From: Candidatus Bathyarchaeota archaeon
Lineage (GTDB): Archaea; Thermoproteota; Bathyarchaeia; Bathyarchaeales; Bathycorpusculaceae
Direction of reading: 5' to 3'
Assembly (NCBI GenBank): GCA_018396615.1
Contig: JAGTQT010000006.1
Location: forward strand, 1 to 51,794
Length of the DNA: 51,794 bases
Shown piece after piece: positions 1 through 8,285 of the stretch (positions within the stretch are counted from its first letter, which is position 1; each line of letters opens with the position of its first letter). A program made the position numbers and the translations under genes. The notes beneath the pieces were generated by a model. The model searched no databases, was not told the DNA's origin, and was given only the letters and a program-made list of their open reading frames with translations.

Positions 1-359
1 TAGCCTTCAAGAAGCTTCACTGCTTTTTTAGCTAGGGTTTCAACTTTTTTAAGCCTGTTTCCGCAGAGAAAGCATTCTTTCACTGACGTGCTGATCGCGA
101 CACGTTTTTTCATGTTCTGCAGCATTTGTTTTGCCATTTGGCAGAAACCATTTTCCGCGAGGATTTTTAGGATGCGCACGCCGTCTTTGTTCTTAGACAG
201 CTCGAGTTCGTGTGCCTTGAGTGTTAGAACAAGTTTAACTGCTTTTCCGCGTTCATCGTTTTCCATGCCGTAGCCAAGGAGCGCGAACTGTCTGCCTAGG
301 CAGTTGTCGCATAAAGGGTGTTTCTCAAGCATCATCAACGCCTTTTCAAGAATCTCCAT
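1..359 (-). CDS. pus10: tRNA pseudouridine synthase Pus10, N-terminal part (cut by window edge)
   Basis: The ORF track lacks this because no stop falls in the window. Reading the minus strand from ATG at 359 gives an open frame to base 1 (119 codons). It begins with a short helix and then HPLCDNCLGRQFALLG, followed later by a second pair, CFLCGN. Paired CxxC motifs in an N-terminal THUMP-like zinc domain are typical of archaeal Pus10, which makes pseudouridine 54/55 in tRNA. The catalytic domain lies beyond the window. The gene starts 36 bases after the SRP54 stop on the same strand, so the two are probably cotranscribed. Family assignment rests on the N-terminal motif alone. Confidence 0.85.
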   Translation of the reverse strand, partial: MEILEKALMMLEKHPLCDNCLGRQFALLGYGMENDERGKAVKLVLTLKAHELELSKNKDGVRILKILAENGFCQMAKQMLQNMKKRVAISTSVKECFLCGNRLKKVETLAKKAVKLLEG

Positions 360-395
360 GCTCCATGCACTTCTCTACTTGTGTGATAGAAGCGG

Positions 396-1730
396 TTATT
401 TCATGTTCAGCGGCAAACCTTTCCCAAAAAAGGGAAGCTTTTTCTTTCTTCGCAAAGTTTTCAGCATTCGGCGCATTACGACATACTGCTTAAGAAGCTC
501 CTTGACCTCCTTATCGCTTGTTCCAGAGCCTCTTGCCACTCGCCGCATTCTCGACGAGTTAAAAATCTTGGGATTATCTCTTTCCTCAGGAGTCATAGAC
601 TGGATCATAACACGCCACTTCTCCAGTCGACCTTCAGCCATGTCCAGCATGTCTTTAGGAATGTCATAAGACATCCCTGGAAGCATCTTCAAGAGTTTTC
701 CAAAAGTGCCCATTCCTTTCATTGCTTCAAATTGCTCATACATGTCGGTTAGCGTGAATTTGCCGCTTAAGATGGCCTTGGCTTTTTTTTCTGGGACTTT
801 AATTTCTGCCTCTCGAACTTTGTCAAGCAAGGTTTCCAGGTCGCCCATGCCTAAGAGTCTTCCGACAAAACGGGATGGCACGAAGGGTTCTATGTCTTCT
901 GTTTTCTCGCCTGTGCCGATGAATGTTATGGGTGCACCGGTTGCTGCGACTGCTGAAAGTGCTCCTCCACCTCTGGCTGAGCCGTCTAGTTTGGTGACGA
1001 GGATTGAGCCTATTGGGGTTGCTTCGTGGAAGGCTTTTGCTTGGGTTGCTGCTTGTTGGCCTATGGTTCCGTCGATGATGAGTATGACTTCGTCGGGTTT
1101 GATGTTTTTTTCGAGTGTTTTCATTTCTTTGATTAGTTCTTGTTCTTCTTTGTGGCGGCCTGCTGTGTCGATTATTATGATGTCTTTGTCGTTGAAGAGT
1201 TTTAGGCCTTCGGTGGCTACTTTGACTGGGTCTTTTGCTTTTGTGTCGCCGTATACTGGTAGGTTTGTTTTGTTGGCGAGTTGTTGGAGTTGGGCGTATG
1301 CGCCTGGTCGGTATGTGTCTACGCATATTAGTGCGGGTTTGAGTCCTCTTTTTTGGAAGTATCTTGCGAGTTTTGCGGCGGTTGTTGTTTTTCCGGAGCC
1401 TTGGATGCCGACGAGCATTATGGTTTTTCGTTTTCCGGGTTCGGTTTTGATTGGTGTTGTTTTTTCTCCGAGGAATCGTGTTAGTTCTTCGTAGACTACT
1501 TTTATGAGGTGTTCGCGTCTTGAGATGCCTTGGGGGACTTTTTCTTTTGTGGCTCTTTCTTCTATGCGTTTGGAGAGGTCGAGTACGAGTTGGACGTTTA
1601 CGTCTGCTTGGAGTAGGGCTCGTTGTATGTCGTGGACTAGTTCTTTTATGGTGGCTTCGTCTATGAGCGATGCTTTGAAGATTTTTTTTAGGGCGTCGTA
1701 TAGTGATGAGCCTAAGTGTTCTAGTGCCAT
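396..1730 (-). CDS. srp54: Signal recognition particle 54 kDa protein SRP54 (Ffh)
   Basis: GTPase that binds signal peptides on SRP RNA and delivers ribosomes to the SRP receptor. The 444 residues show the N domain helices (about 1-90), the G1 P-loop GIQGSGKTTTAAK (about 108-120), DTAGRH (G3), TKLDGSARGG (G4 region) and a C-terminal M domain with several methionines ending in basic residues. Length is normal for the family. The ATG start gives the standard MALEHLGSSL opening. The 5' half of the gene uses almost only C/A-rich codons (the plus strand reads as G/T-rich), while the 3' third does not. Pus10 follows closely. Confidence 0.97.
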   Translation of the reverse strand: MALEHLGSSLYDALKKIFKASLIDEATIKELVHDIQRALLQADVNVQLVLDLSKRIEERATKEKVPQGISRREHLIKVVYEELTRFLGEKTTPIKTEPGKRKTIMLVGIQGSGKTTTAAKLARYFQKRGLKPALICVDTYRPGAYAQLQQLANKTNLPVYGDTKAKDPVKVATEGLKLFNDKDIIIIDTAGRHKEEQELIKEMKTLEKNIKPDEVILIIDGTIGQQAATQAKAFHEATPIGSILVTKLDGSARGGGALSAVAATGAPITFIGTGEKTEDIEPFVPSRFVGRLLGMGDLETLLDKVREAEIKVPEKKAKAILSGKFTLTDMYEQFEAMKGMGTFGKLLKMLPGMSYDIPKDMLDMAEGRLEKWRVMIQSMTPEERDNPKIFNSSRMRRVARGSGTSDKEVKELLKQYVVMRRMLKTLRRKKKLPFFGKGLPLNMK

Positions 1731-2008
1731 GGTTTTCCTCAGATTTAGACTGTTAACAGTCTTAAATAGGTATTGAGTGTGTGGTGGTGTTTTGGGGGTT
1801 TTGGTTGTTTGTTGGTGGGTTGGTTGAGGTTTATTAGAGAGGTTTAGGATTTGGCGTGGGAAGAAGCAAGATGTGATCTTTGATATGGTTGGAGAGGATG
1901 GGATAATGGGCTTGATTACTGATAGACTTTAAATTTATAGCCCCCTATATATAGGTCGCCTGCGTTAATCAATAGCAATCAAAAGCGTCATATGGAGCTT
2001 GTTATGTT

Positions 2009-2992
2009 TCATCCTTCAACATCTACCTTGAGCATGTAGAAACTCCGATAACTAGAATATGAGTGGATTTCTATGAACCAGTAGCCGTCCATGTCAATTG
2101 AGAAAGTGATGCTTCCTTCGCTCAAAGGCTTATCTGAGATTACTCTGGGAGCCCCTGAGGGGTCATATAAGCACGGATAAACTAACGGTGGTACTCCGTA
2201 TAGTGTGTAATTGAAATGAATGTTGATTGTTTGTCCTTGTCTCGCTTGGATCTTGTAGAAATCTGCGACATCGTATCCTCCGATGAAAAGCCTCGCGTAG
2301 GTCTCGTTGCCGGCGACTTCCTGCGCTGTGTCAAATGTGTTGTTGTCGTCTGGGCTAACTTTTAATTCGAATGGCTGAATCAATCGCTTAAAGACGCTGC
2401 CATTAAAATAGGTGACCTCAACTCTGAGGCTGACTTGATGAGTCTGATTATACGATCCTTGAAGGCATAGATGAAAAATCTCACGGAAGGAAACATTCTT
2501 CGGTTGGGATTCACCCTTCAGAAACACAAATGCGCGAGTATCATTTCCAAGAAGCCACGCATTGTTGCAGCCAGCATGGGATTCGATTTTTAGGTTCAAG
2601 TACTCTTTGTCATTGTAATAATACGAATCGACTTTCACGAGGTCGTTGCTCTCGAAAAAAGATACGTTCAGGTTATCTACGAAGCCGCTTTTCATGCTGA
2701 CTTTCGCTGTAAACCATACAAGTATCTCGTCGACAGCAGCGCAAAGCTCACTACCATCACGATGGCTCCACGGGGTCGCGCTTAGATTGGCTAAAAACTC
2801 GTTGCTCGCTGCAATGTTTTCTGCCCGATGACCTATGTCAAGGTCAACGTATCCTTCGGGTCTTTCCAGCTCCCACGTCGCTGGCTCAAGAGTAATTGTT
2901 TCCGCGATGACTACCTGGTCAAAAAAGCCGCTGAGCTTCAGCCCCGCCAAAACGCCTGCAACCAAAACTACCGCCAAAAAGACAAGCAACAC
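2009..2992 (-). CDS. Secreted or membrane-anchored protein with C-terminal PPC-like domain
   Basis: 327 residues from a GTG start. A further in-frame GTG about 33 bases upstream would add a short charged leader. Residues 1-20 form one hydrophobic segment (LLVFLAVVLVAGVLAGL), either a signal or an anchor. The rest is predicted extracytoplasmic and carries about eight N-x-S/T sequons. The last 110 residues (NTFDTAQEV..., GGYDVADFYKIQA, GYWFIEIHS) resemble the bacterial pre-peptidase C-terminal (PPC) beta-sandwich domain. The middle region is unrecognised and no catalytic motif is visible. It stands alone between SRP54 and a divergent PAC2 gene. A surface role is inferred from topology and sequons only. 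Confidence 0.75.
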   Translation of the reverse strand: MLLVFLAVVLVAGVLAGLKLSGFFDQVVIAETITLEPATWELERPEGYVDLDIGHRAENIAASNEFLANLSATPWSHRDGSELCAAVDEILVWFTAKVSMKSGFVDNLNVSFFESNDLVKVDSYYYNDKEYLNLKIESHAGCNNAWLLGNDTRAFVFLKGESQPKNVSFREIFHLCLQGSYNQTHQVSLRVEVTYFNGSVFKRLIQPFELKVSPDDNNTFDTAQEVAGNETYARLFIGGYDVADFYKIQARQGQTINIHFNYTLYGVPPLVYPCLYDPSGAPRVISDKPLSEGSITFSIDMDGYWFIEIHSYSSYRSFYMLKVDVEG

Positions 2993-3234
2993 ACCGCGCT
3001 TTCGAAGTATTCAACCTTGCCACACACTTGAAATTACATCAGAAACCTATAAATCTAATGGTGCACGGTTCCCGCAGACAAATCAACGATTCACCCTCGC
3101 CGGGCAAACCTAAACACATGTCACCGACGAAGCCCCCGAACACACTACAAGCTTTGAACCAGCATTTTATGTGAGAGGCGTTTCCATAAGCTTTTTACGC
3201 TTCGCACAGTCTCTACAAATACTCAGGGCTAAAC

Positions 3235-3978
3235 TTGAGCGAAATCACCATCATAGAAAAAAGGAACATCGCCCCAGACGCCACCATGCTTTTCGGCTTC
3301 CCAGACGTCGGACTCGTCGGCGTGATAGCGGCTTCACACTTAATTGAAGAGCTAAACCTCGAAGAAGTAGCCTACGTGGACTCAAAACTTCTACCACCCC
3401 TCATCGTTCTCCACGAAGGCCTACCACACTCTTCACTAAGAGTTTTCGCCAACAACAACATACTCCTAGCTGTCTCAGAAATACCAATAGCCGCCGACAT
3501 AATCTACCCCATAATACAGGCGTTGATCGACTGGGGAAAAAACAAGAAAGCCAAAATGATGATCTCCCTAAGCGGCATACCCATACAGGAAAGACAAGAC
3601 GCAAAAGAACTAAAAGTCTTCGCCGCCGGATCAACACCAGAAATGCTGAAGCTGGCGAAAGAGAAAGGCATAGACATACTTGGCGAAGGCTACATGGTAG
3701 GCCCACAAGCAGTAATGCTACAGAAATGCGCCAACATGAAAATACCCGCCCTCACACTGCTTGCCCAGTGCTTTTACAACTATCCCGACCCCGAAGCCGC
3801 AGCAGAAGTGCTGAAAAGCCTAGCAAACATTACGGGAGTCAAAGTAGACATCAAAGCACTCCTTGAGAAAGGCGAAGAAATTCGCCTGAAGGCAAGAGAC
3901 GTAATGAAGCGCACGCAACAAGAGCTGTCTGGCATAAAGAAGGCACGCGAATATGACATTCCGCTTTACGTCTCATAA
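3235..3978 (+). CDS. PAC2-family protein (proteasome assembly chaperone-like)
   Basis: 247 residues with the PAC2 fold signature: an N-terminal beta strand leading into MLFGFPDVGLVGVIAASHLIEEL, then LPPLIVLHEGLP and a conserved GIPIQ segment. PAC2 is the fold of eukaryotic proteasome assembly chaperone 2. Archaeal COG2047/COG1938 members are widespread but poorly characterised, so a direct proteasome role is only an analogy. The start is TTG at 3235; no earlier in-frame start looks better. The C-terminal 50 residues are helical and charged (LLEKGEEIRLKARDVMKRTQ). An Hsp20 gene follows after 14 bases, suggesting a two-gene protein-quality-control operon. Confidence 0.88.
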   Translation: MSEITIIEKRNIAPDATMLFGFPDVGLVGVIAASHLIEELNLEEVAYVDSKLLPPLIVLHEGLPHSSLRVFANNNILLAVSEIPIAADIIYPIIQALIDWGKNKKAKMMISLSGIPIQERQDAKELKVFAAGSTPEMLKLAKEKGIDILGEGYMVGPQAVMLQKCANMKIPALTLLAQCFYNYPDPEAAAEVLKSLANITGVKVDIKALLEKGEEIRLKARDVMKRTQQELSGIKKAREYDIPLYVS

Positions 3979-3992
3979 GGAGGGAGAAAAGT

Positions 3993-4436
3993 ATGGCGAT
4001 TAGAAAGAGAAAATCATTCTTCGACATAATCAACGAGTATTTTGGCGACGTAGAAGAACTTGCAAACCAGTTTGAAGACATGTTTATGGAGAAACCAAGC
4101 TGGAGCCAGAAAAACTGCACTATGGAGCCACTTAAGGACGTCACAGTCACTCCGAAAGAAGTAATCGTTACCGTTGACTTGCCTCTGGCAAAAGAAGGCA
4201 CAATAGAAGTTAAACCCCTTGACAGCAAAACCATCGAAATATCGGCAGAAATGAAACGCAAAATCCGCTTCGACGACTTCGGCATAACCCACCACAAAGG
4301 CGAATTCCAGAGATTCTACTGCCAAACACGCATTCCGGTCCCCGTGGAAATGGACAAGGTCAAGTTCAACCTCAAAAAAGGAATCCTAGAGGTTCACATG
4401 CCACGGAAGCGTGGCGAAAGAATACCTATCGAATAA
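3993..4436 (+). CDS. hsp20: Hsp20 / alpha-crystallin family small heat-shock protein
   Basis: 147 residues. Residues about 45-140 form the alpha-crystallin beta-sandwich: VTPKEVIVTVDLPLAKEGTIEV, KTIEISAEMK, EFQRFYCQTRIPVPVEMDKV and the closing FNLKKGILEVHMPRK (the usual G-x-L motif). The C-terminal ERIPIE supplies an I-x-I-type oligomerisation motif. The N-terminal arm (RKRKSFFDIINEYFGDVEELANQFEDMF) is typical of archaeal Hsp20. An AAGGAGGG Shine-Dalgarno sits between the PAC2 stop and the ATG, so the two genes are cotranscribed. It should act as an ATP-independent holdase for unfolded proteins. Confidence 0.95.
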   Translation: MAIRKRKSFFDIINEYFGDVEELANQFEDMFMEKPSWSQKNCTMEPLKDVTVTPKEVIVTVDLPLAKEGTIEVKPLDSKTIEISAEMKRKIRFDDFGITHHKGEFQRFYCQTRIPVPVEMDKVKFNLKKGILEVHMPRKRGERIPIE

Positions 4437-4558
4437 ACCACAAAGCACACGCACCAGCACTGTTGAGGACTAGCGGAAGCTGACAAGTAACCAGCATAGA
4501 AAAATCTTTTAACAACAAAACAACGTAGAACATACCAACAAAAACAGGTGACACTTTA

Positions 4559-4759
4559 TTGCCCGTTGAGCGCGCCATACACTTTGCAACATTCGTCCTT
4601 ATACTCATCGGACTATGCAGCGTAAGCGCCTGGGCGAGTTACACGTATCTGAAAGACACTTTGATTCTGCAGATCGCAAGCATCGCCCTAAGCTGGGGAA
4701 TAACCCTCCTAGTTCTCTACGTGGGATTCAAACAGCTTGGCTGGGATTGGTGGAGCTAA
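4559..4759 (+). CDS. Small two-helix membrane protein
   Basis: 66 residues from TTG at 4559, with GGTGA about 7 bases upstream. Two hydrophobic helices are visible (about residues 8-28 and 36-57), separated by a short YTYLKDT loop, and the tail is Trp-rich (GWDWWS). No family is recognised. The stop overlaps the stop region of the convergent GNAT gene by 4 bases. A TATA-like 'cttttaac' lies about 50 bases upstream. The start signal and composition support a real gene, but the function is unknown. Confidence 0.6.
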   Translation: MPVERAIHFATFVLILIGLCSVSAWASYTYLKDTLILQIASIALSWGITLLVLYVGFKQLGWDWWS

Positions 4760-5271
4760 GACAACAGCAAACCCATCACTACCTCATCATGATATTTCCC
4801 ATCCTCACCGAGATAGGAAGCACGCATCACCCCCTCTTTCTGGAAACCTAACTTCTCATAAAGATGAATAGCACTCTTGTTATCCGCTATGACACGCAGC
4901 CCTATCCTATGAATCTCTTCAGCCGCGGCAATTTCAATAAGCTTCCGAAGCATCGCAGTGCCTAAACCGACATTGTGAAAGTCTTGATGAAGATAAATGA
5001 GAAGATCTCCTGTACCTTTTCGCCGAGCGTGCGGATACTTCAAAATCTGTGCGTGCCCAACAATTTTTCCGCCATAAACAGCCACGAGAACTATAAGGTT
5101 CTGAATGTTGCTAAGCCATCTCTCAATAGCTTCCCTTGTGTACGGAGGCATCGCCCAACGCAAAGCTTCATCTGAAAGCGAAGCATACATGCCAACAAGG
5201 TTTTCCTTATCCTCCATCTCAAATCTTCTTATAAGAACAACTCTACCATCCTTCAGCCTAACCTTAGACAA
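4756..5271 (-). CDS. GNAT-family N-acetyltransferase
   Basis: 171 residues. The acetyl-CoA-binding motif A is visible as HQDFHNVGLGTAMLRKLIEIA (the Q/R-x-x-G-x-G/A equivalent is NVGLGT), followed by LRVIADNKSAIHLYEKLGFQKEG, the usual motif B. The acceptor substrate cannot be told from the sequence; the family includes RimI/RimJ-like protein and small-molecule acetyltransferases. The start is TTG at 5271, preceded by a GAGGGG Shine-Dalgarno about 7 bases away. The gene lies downstream of aIF5A on the same strand after about 50 bases and may be read with it. Confidence 0.9.
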   Translation of the reverse strand: MSKVRLKDGRVVLIRRFEMEDKENLVGMYASLSDEALRWAMPPYTREAIERWLSNIQNLIVLVAVYGGKIVGHAQILKYPHARRKGTGDLLIYLHQDFHNVGLGTAMLRKLIEIAAAEEIHRIGLRVIADNKSAIHLYEKLGFQKEGVMRASYLGEDGKYHDEVVMGLLLS

Positions 5272-5324
5272 ACAGACGCCCCTCTAAGACGGAAAGCATT
5301 ACACCTTTCCAATAGGGCTCGAAT

Positions 5325-5717
5325 CTATTTCGTTCTGACAATCTTCATCTTGCCAAGAATCTTCCAATACTCTATCTCAACACCAGGCGTAAGCTTTGCC
5401 TTCAGCTCTGGATCCTCTGGAAAAGGTGCATCTAGATACTCGTATGTCTCCAAATCCATAATCTGCACGCCCGTCGGGTTAACAGCAAAAATCTGCCCCA
5501 TGCGCTTATCGATAATCGGCACTTCAGCATTAAGGTCAACGGGCTTTACGATGCTTCTTTTTACTCCGTCAAAGACGCCGATGGCGACGATTCGCGCCTT
5601 CGCCGACCCATGCTTCCCTGGCTTTGACTTGGTTATGTCAACAATGTGGCAGGGTTCACCGTCAACAATCATGTATCCGCCGACGCGGAGACTTCCTACA
5701 TCAACAGGCTTGCTCAT
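5325..5717 (-). CDS. eif5a: Translation initiation factor aIF5A
   Basis: 130 residues, normal length. The N-terminal SH3-like domain carries the hypusination loop SKPGKHGSAKAR, with the modified lysine at about residue 35 (PGKHG). The C-terminal OB domain follows (IMDLETYEYLDAPFPEDPEL...). It promotes peptide-bond formation at difficult sequences and termination, and needs deoxyhypusine synthase, which is not in this window. ATG at 5717 is the only sensible start. It is divergent from NAD kinase, and both appear to use the same TATA-like element near 5766-5778. Confidence 0.97.
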   Translation of the reverse strand: MSKPVDVGSLRVGGYMIVDGEPCHIVDITKSKPGKHGSAKARIVAIGVFDGVKRSIVKPVDLNAEVPIIDKRMGQIFAVNPTGVQIMDLETYEYLDAPFPEDPELKAKLTPGVEIEYWKILGKMKIVRTK

Positions 5718-5765
5718 TGCACATCATCTTTTCTACGTTTGCTCTGTTCTTCTTCTGAACAACAT

Positions 5766-5778
5766 CCATATATAGATT
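5766..5778. promoter_or_regulatory. Shared TATA-like element of aif5a and nadK
   Basis: The sequence ccatatatagatt lies between two divergent genes only 79 bases apart. It reads as a TATA box on both strands (ctatatatgg in reverse). Its centre is about 26 bases before ATG 5797 of nadK, the archaeal TATA-to-start spacing that predicts a leaderless transcript, and it leaves a leader of roughly 30 bases for aif5a. Confidence 0.5.
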
Positions 5779-5796
5779 AAGGTGCCGCTAGATAGC

Positions 5797-6651
5797 ATGA
5801 GCCGTGAAAGATTGTTTCAAAGCGCCGGTATCGTCGCGCGTTTCGACAAAAAAGAGTCTCTGAAGCTTGCTAAAGAACTCGTAGACCACCTCTACAAAAA
5901 GGGAGTAGAAGTCTTCGTGGAGGAGACACTTCCCAGCGAACTGCACAAGCACGCAAAAGCGATCCCACTTAACCAGATGAAAACAGACTTCGTGATCACC
6001 ATAGGCGGAGACGGCACAATCCTAAGAACCTGCCTAGCGCTCCCAAAGCCAGAGCCGCCGATATTGGCAATCAACATGAGCGTAAGAGGCTTCCTAACCG
6101 AGGCTGAGCCAAAACAAGCTCTTGAAGCTGTAGAAAAATGTCTGCAAGGCAAATACATCATCGAAAAATGCATGAAACTCTCGGCAGCTACAAAGGAAAC
6201 AAAGTTTCCTGACGCACTAAATGAAGTTGTCACAATAGCTGAGGAACCTACAAAGCTTCTTTACATGCGAATAATGAAAGACAAAGAACACATCGTGAAC
6301 TGCCAAGCAGACGGCTTAATGGTTTCCACCCAAACAGGCTCCACAGGCTACTCGCTTTCAGCAGGAGGACCCGTTCTGGACCCTCAAGTAAACTCCTTTG
6401 TTCTCACACCACTTTGCCCCCTAACCCCGTTTCACCCGATAGTTTTCCCAGCCAAAACAAAGCTCACTATAGAGATAGAAAAGCCGAAAAGAATACTGGT
6501 AATCATAGATGGACATTACCGCCAACTAGTTAGCTCTGAACCTCTAGAAATAACCGTAACAAAATCAAGGAATGCAACCTCCTTCATAAGAATGCAAGAA
6601 AATTTCTACCACCGCCTGAGAAGCCGACTCCTTTTCAAAGGAAACGGATGA
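5797..6651 (+). CDS. nadK: NAD kinase
   Basis: Phosphorylates NAD to NADP. The protein shows GIVARFDKKE near the N-terminus, the GGDGT phosphate-binding motif (about residues 70-74), NMSVRGFLTE, and the glycine-rich second motif QTGSTGYSLSAGGP, all standard for the ATP-NAD kinase fold. I chose ATG at 5797 rather than the ORF-track GTG at 5782 because a TATA element lies about 26 bases upstream of it, as expected for leaderless transcription. Length (284 residues) is typical. Nob1 starts 6 bases after the stop, so nadK, nob1 and the next gene form a likely operon. Confidence 0.95.
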   Translation: MSRERLFQSAGIVARFDKKESLKLAKELVDHLYKKGVEVFVEETLPSELHKHAKAIPLNQMKTDFVITIGGDGTILRTCLALPKPEPPILAINMSVRGFLTEAEPKQALEAVEKCLQGKYIIEKCMKLSAATKETKFPDALNEVVTIAEEPTKLLYMRIMKDKEHIVNCQADGLMVSTQTGSTGYSLSAGGPVLDPQVNSFVLTPLCPLTPFHPIVFPAKTKLTIEIEKPKRILVIIDGHYRQLVSSEPLEITVTKSRNATSFIRMQENFYHRLRSRLLFKGNG

Positions 6652-6657
6652 ACACGC

Positions 6658-7188
6658 ATGAGTGAAAGCGGCAAAAAAGTCGTGGTTCTAGACGCTTCCG
6701 CATTCATTTCTGGTCTTGACCCCCTTTCCATAAGCCATGAACAGTACACGCCGCCAGCAGTGCAGCAAGAACTCAAAGAAAAATCCATGGCAACCGTCAG
6801 ACTCAAAATGGCTTCAGAAAGCGGCAAACTCAAAATAAGAGAAGCAAACCAACAGTTTCTAGAAAAAGCCAAGGAATCCGCCGCACTTGTCGGCGATGCC
6901 TTTTTTCTATCAGAAGCAGACGTGCAGGTGCTCGCGCTGGCGCTGGAACTCAAGTCTCAAGGAATGTCTCCACTAATAGCCACGGATGACTATTCGATAC
7001 AAAACGTGGCAAACCAGCTTGGCATCGAATTCGCTTCCCTAGCCACCTTCGGAATCCGCCGCCGCCTCAACTGGATAAGATACTGCCCTGCCTGCGGAAA
7101 AAAGTATCCAGCAACATTCTCATCAAAAAGCTGCACTGTCTGCGGCACCATGCTGAAAAGGAAAGCGTTAAGAAAAAACACGGCATGA
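6658..7188 (+). CDS. nob1: Endoribonuclease Nob1 (PIN domain plus zinc ribbon)
   Basis: 176 residues. The N-terminal PIN domain shows the acidic residues VLDASAFISG and the later SEADVQVLALA and ATDDYSIQNVA, which form the metal-binding site. The C-terminal zinc ribbon has CPACGKKYP...CTVCG. This layout matches archaeal Nob1, which cleaves the 3' end of precursor 16S rRNA during small-subunit maturation. The gene sits tightly between NAD kinase and a pyruvate-kinase-like gene. Length is close to the usual archaeal Nob1 (about 150-180). Confidence 0.93.
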   Translation: MSESGKKVVVLDASAFISGLDPLSISHEQYTPPAVQQELKEKSMATVRLKMASESGKLKIREANQQFLEKAKESAALVGDAFFLSEADVQVLALALELKSQGMSPLIATDDYSIQNVANQLGIEFASLATFGIRRRLNWIRYCPACGKKYPATFSSKSCTVCGTMLKRKALRKNTA

Positions 7189-7211
7189 ACTAGTTGACAG
7201 GAGAAAAGCAG

Positions 7212-7787
7212 ATGAGCATGATCAAAAGAGAAACAGTCTACTTCAAGCAAGCAGGCAAAGAAAACACAGATACACTTCTATCCCTTGTCAAGAAATATGC
7301 AGAAAAAGAGGAGATACACGACATTGTAATCGCGTCAACGACAGGCAACACAGGAGCTAAAGCATCAAAGACATTCAAGGGACTTAACACCGTCGTCGTT
7401 ACTCACTGTTTCGGCTTCCAAGAACCTAGGAAAACAGAACTCCAAGAACAATACAAAAAGGAAATCTTGAAAAACGGAGCAAAAATCTTCACTGGAACAC
7501 ACAGTTTAAGCAGCGCAGAACGCGCCATCCGCAAAAACCTAGGCACAGTTCAAAGCCTCGAACTTATCGCCCACACGCTAAGACTCATGGGGGAGGGAAC
7601 CAAAGTCTGCGTCGAGATCACGCTTATGGCCACTGACGCCGGCTTGATCCCTGCCGACAAGGATGTCATAGCGATCGGAGGAACAGGGAGAGGCGCAGAC
7701 ACGGCGTTAAGGATAAAACCTGCAAACTCGGCGAGATTCTTTGACCTGAAGATAAGGGAAGTCATAGCGAAACCACTCGAGTTCTGA
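7212..7787 (+). CDS. Pyruvate kinase alpha/beta domain-containing protein
   Basis: 191 residues from ATG 7212, chosen over the ORF-track TTG 7194 because AGGAG lies 8 bases before the ATG. The protein resembles the free-standing C-terminal pyruvate kinase domain family (COG1751). It has DIVIASTTGNTGAKASKTF, VVVTHCFGFQEP and a late glycine-rich AIGGTGRGADTALRI segment. No kinase catalytic domain is present, so it is not a pyruvate kinase. The family's function is unknown and the phosphate-binding look of the TGNTG loop is only suggestive. It is third in the nadK-nob1 operon. Confidence 0.85.
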   Translation: MSMIKRETVYFKQAGKENTDTLLSLVKKYAEKEEIHDIVIASTTGNTGAKASKTFKGLNTVVVTHCFGFQEPRKTELQEQYKKEILKNGAKIFTGTHSLSSAERAIRKNLGTVQSLELIAHTLRLMGEGTKVCVEITLMATDAGLIPADKDVIAIGGTGRGADTALRIKPANSARFFDLKIREVIAKPLEF

Positions 7788-7842
7788 GCGCCAAAGACGG
7801 ACAGCAGTAAATCCGCCTCTTGAAGAGAAGACGTTTGTTCTA

Positions 7843-8271
7843 CTAGACTTCGTTGCTTTCACGTTTACTAAAGTAAGTAACGTCACGATGTTCAACGTAA
7901 CCGCATTTTCTGAAAAGCTCTTTAGATCCTGTGTTCCAATTTTCTATGTGAACAGCGAAAACCTTTATGCCCGCCTCCTTAAGCACCCTCTCGGACTCGG
8001 CGATCAACGCTTTTGCAATGCCACGGCGCCTAAACCCGGGATCAACAGCTAGACGGTTAATCCAGCCTCTCCGCATATCACTGCTTAAAACAACGGCACC
8101 TACCAAGCGATCACCCTCAAAAGCTCCCAAAAAAAACTGAGGATTCGCAGCCATCTGCGCTGCAATTTCTTCTTTGCTGTCTCGTCCTCTAGCCTTATAA
8201 TGCAGTTTCGCCCTTTCCCACAGCTCTACCAAAGCTTCATAATCAGCAATAGATAACCTGCGAATCTGCAT
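7843..8271 (-). CDS. GNAT-family N-acetyltransferase
   Basis: 142 residues. The core motif A is NRLAVDPGFRRRGIAKALIAESE, with the canonical R-R-x-G-I/x-A acetyl-CoA pyrophosphate-binding loop. Motif B follows (HIENWNTGSKELFRKCGYVE). The substrate is unknown. ATG at 8271 gives a complete domain. It begins 14 bases after the stop of the class III aminotransferase, so the two are probably cotranscribed, which hints at amino-acid metabolism without proving it. Confidence 0.9.
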   Translation of the reverse strand: MQIRRLSIADYEALVELWERAKLHYKARGRDSKEEIAAQMAANPQFFLGAFEGDRLVGAVVLSSDMRRGWINRLAVDPGFRRRGIAKALIAESERVLKEAGIKVFAVHIENWNTGSKELFRKCGYVEHRDVTYFSKRESNEV

Positions 8272-8285
8272 TTTAGAACACTTGG

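Noticed and set aside
823-1326. 167-residue minus-strand ORF rich in R, T, H
   Set aside because: Shadow of srp54 in another frame, kept open by the C/A-rich codon use of that region.
1780-1960. G/T-rich stretch upstream of srp54 as a possible RNA gene or G-quadruplex
   Set aside because: Too few regularly spaced G runs and no stable stem seen; the sequence is most simply an intergenic spacer with a TATA-like ctatatatagg near 1944.
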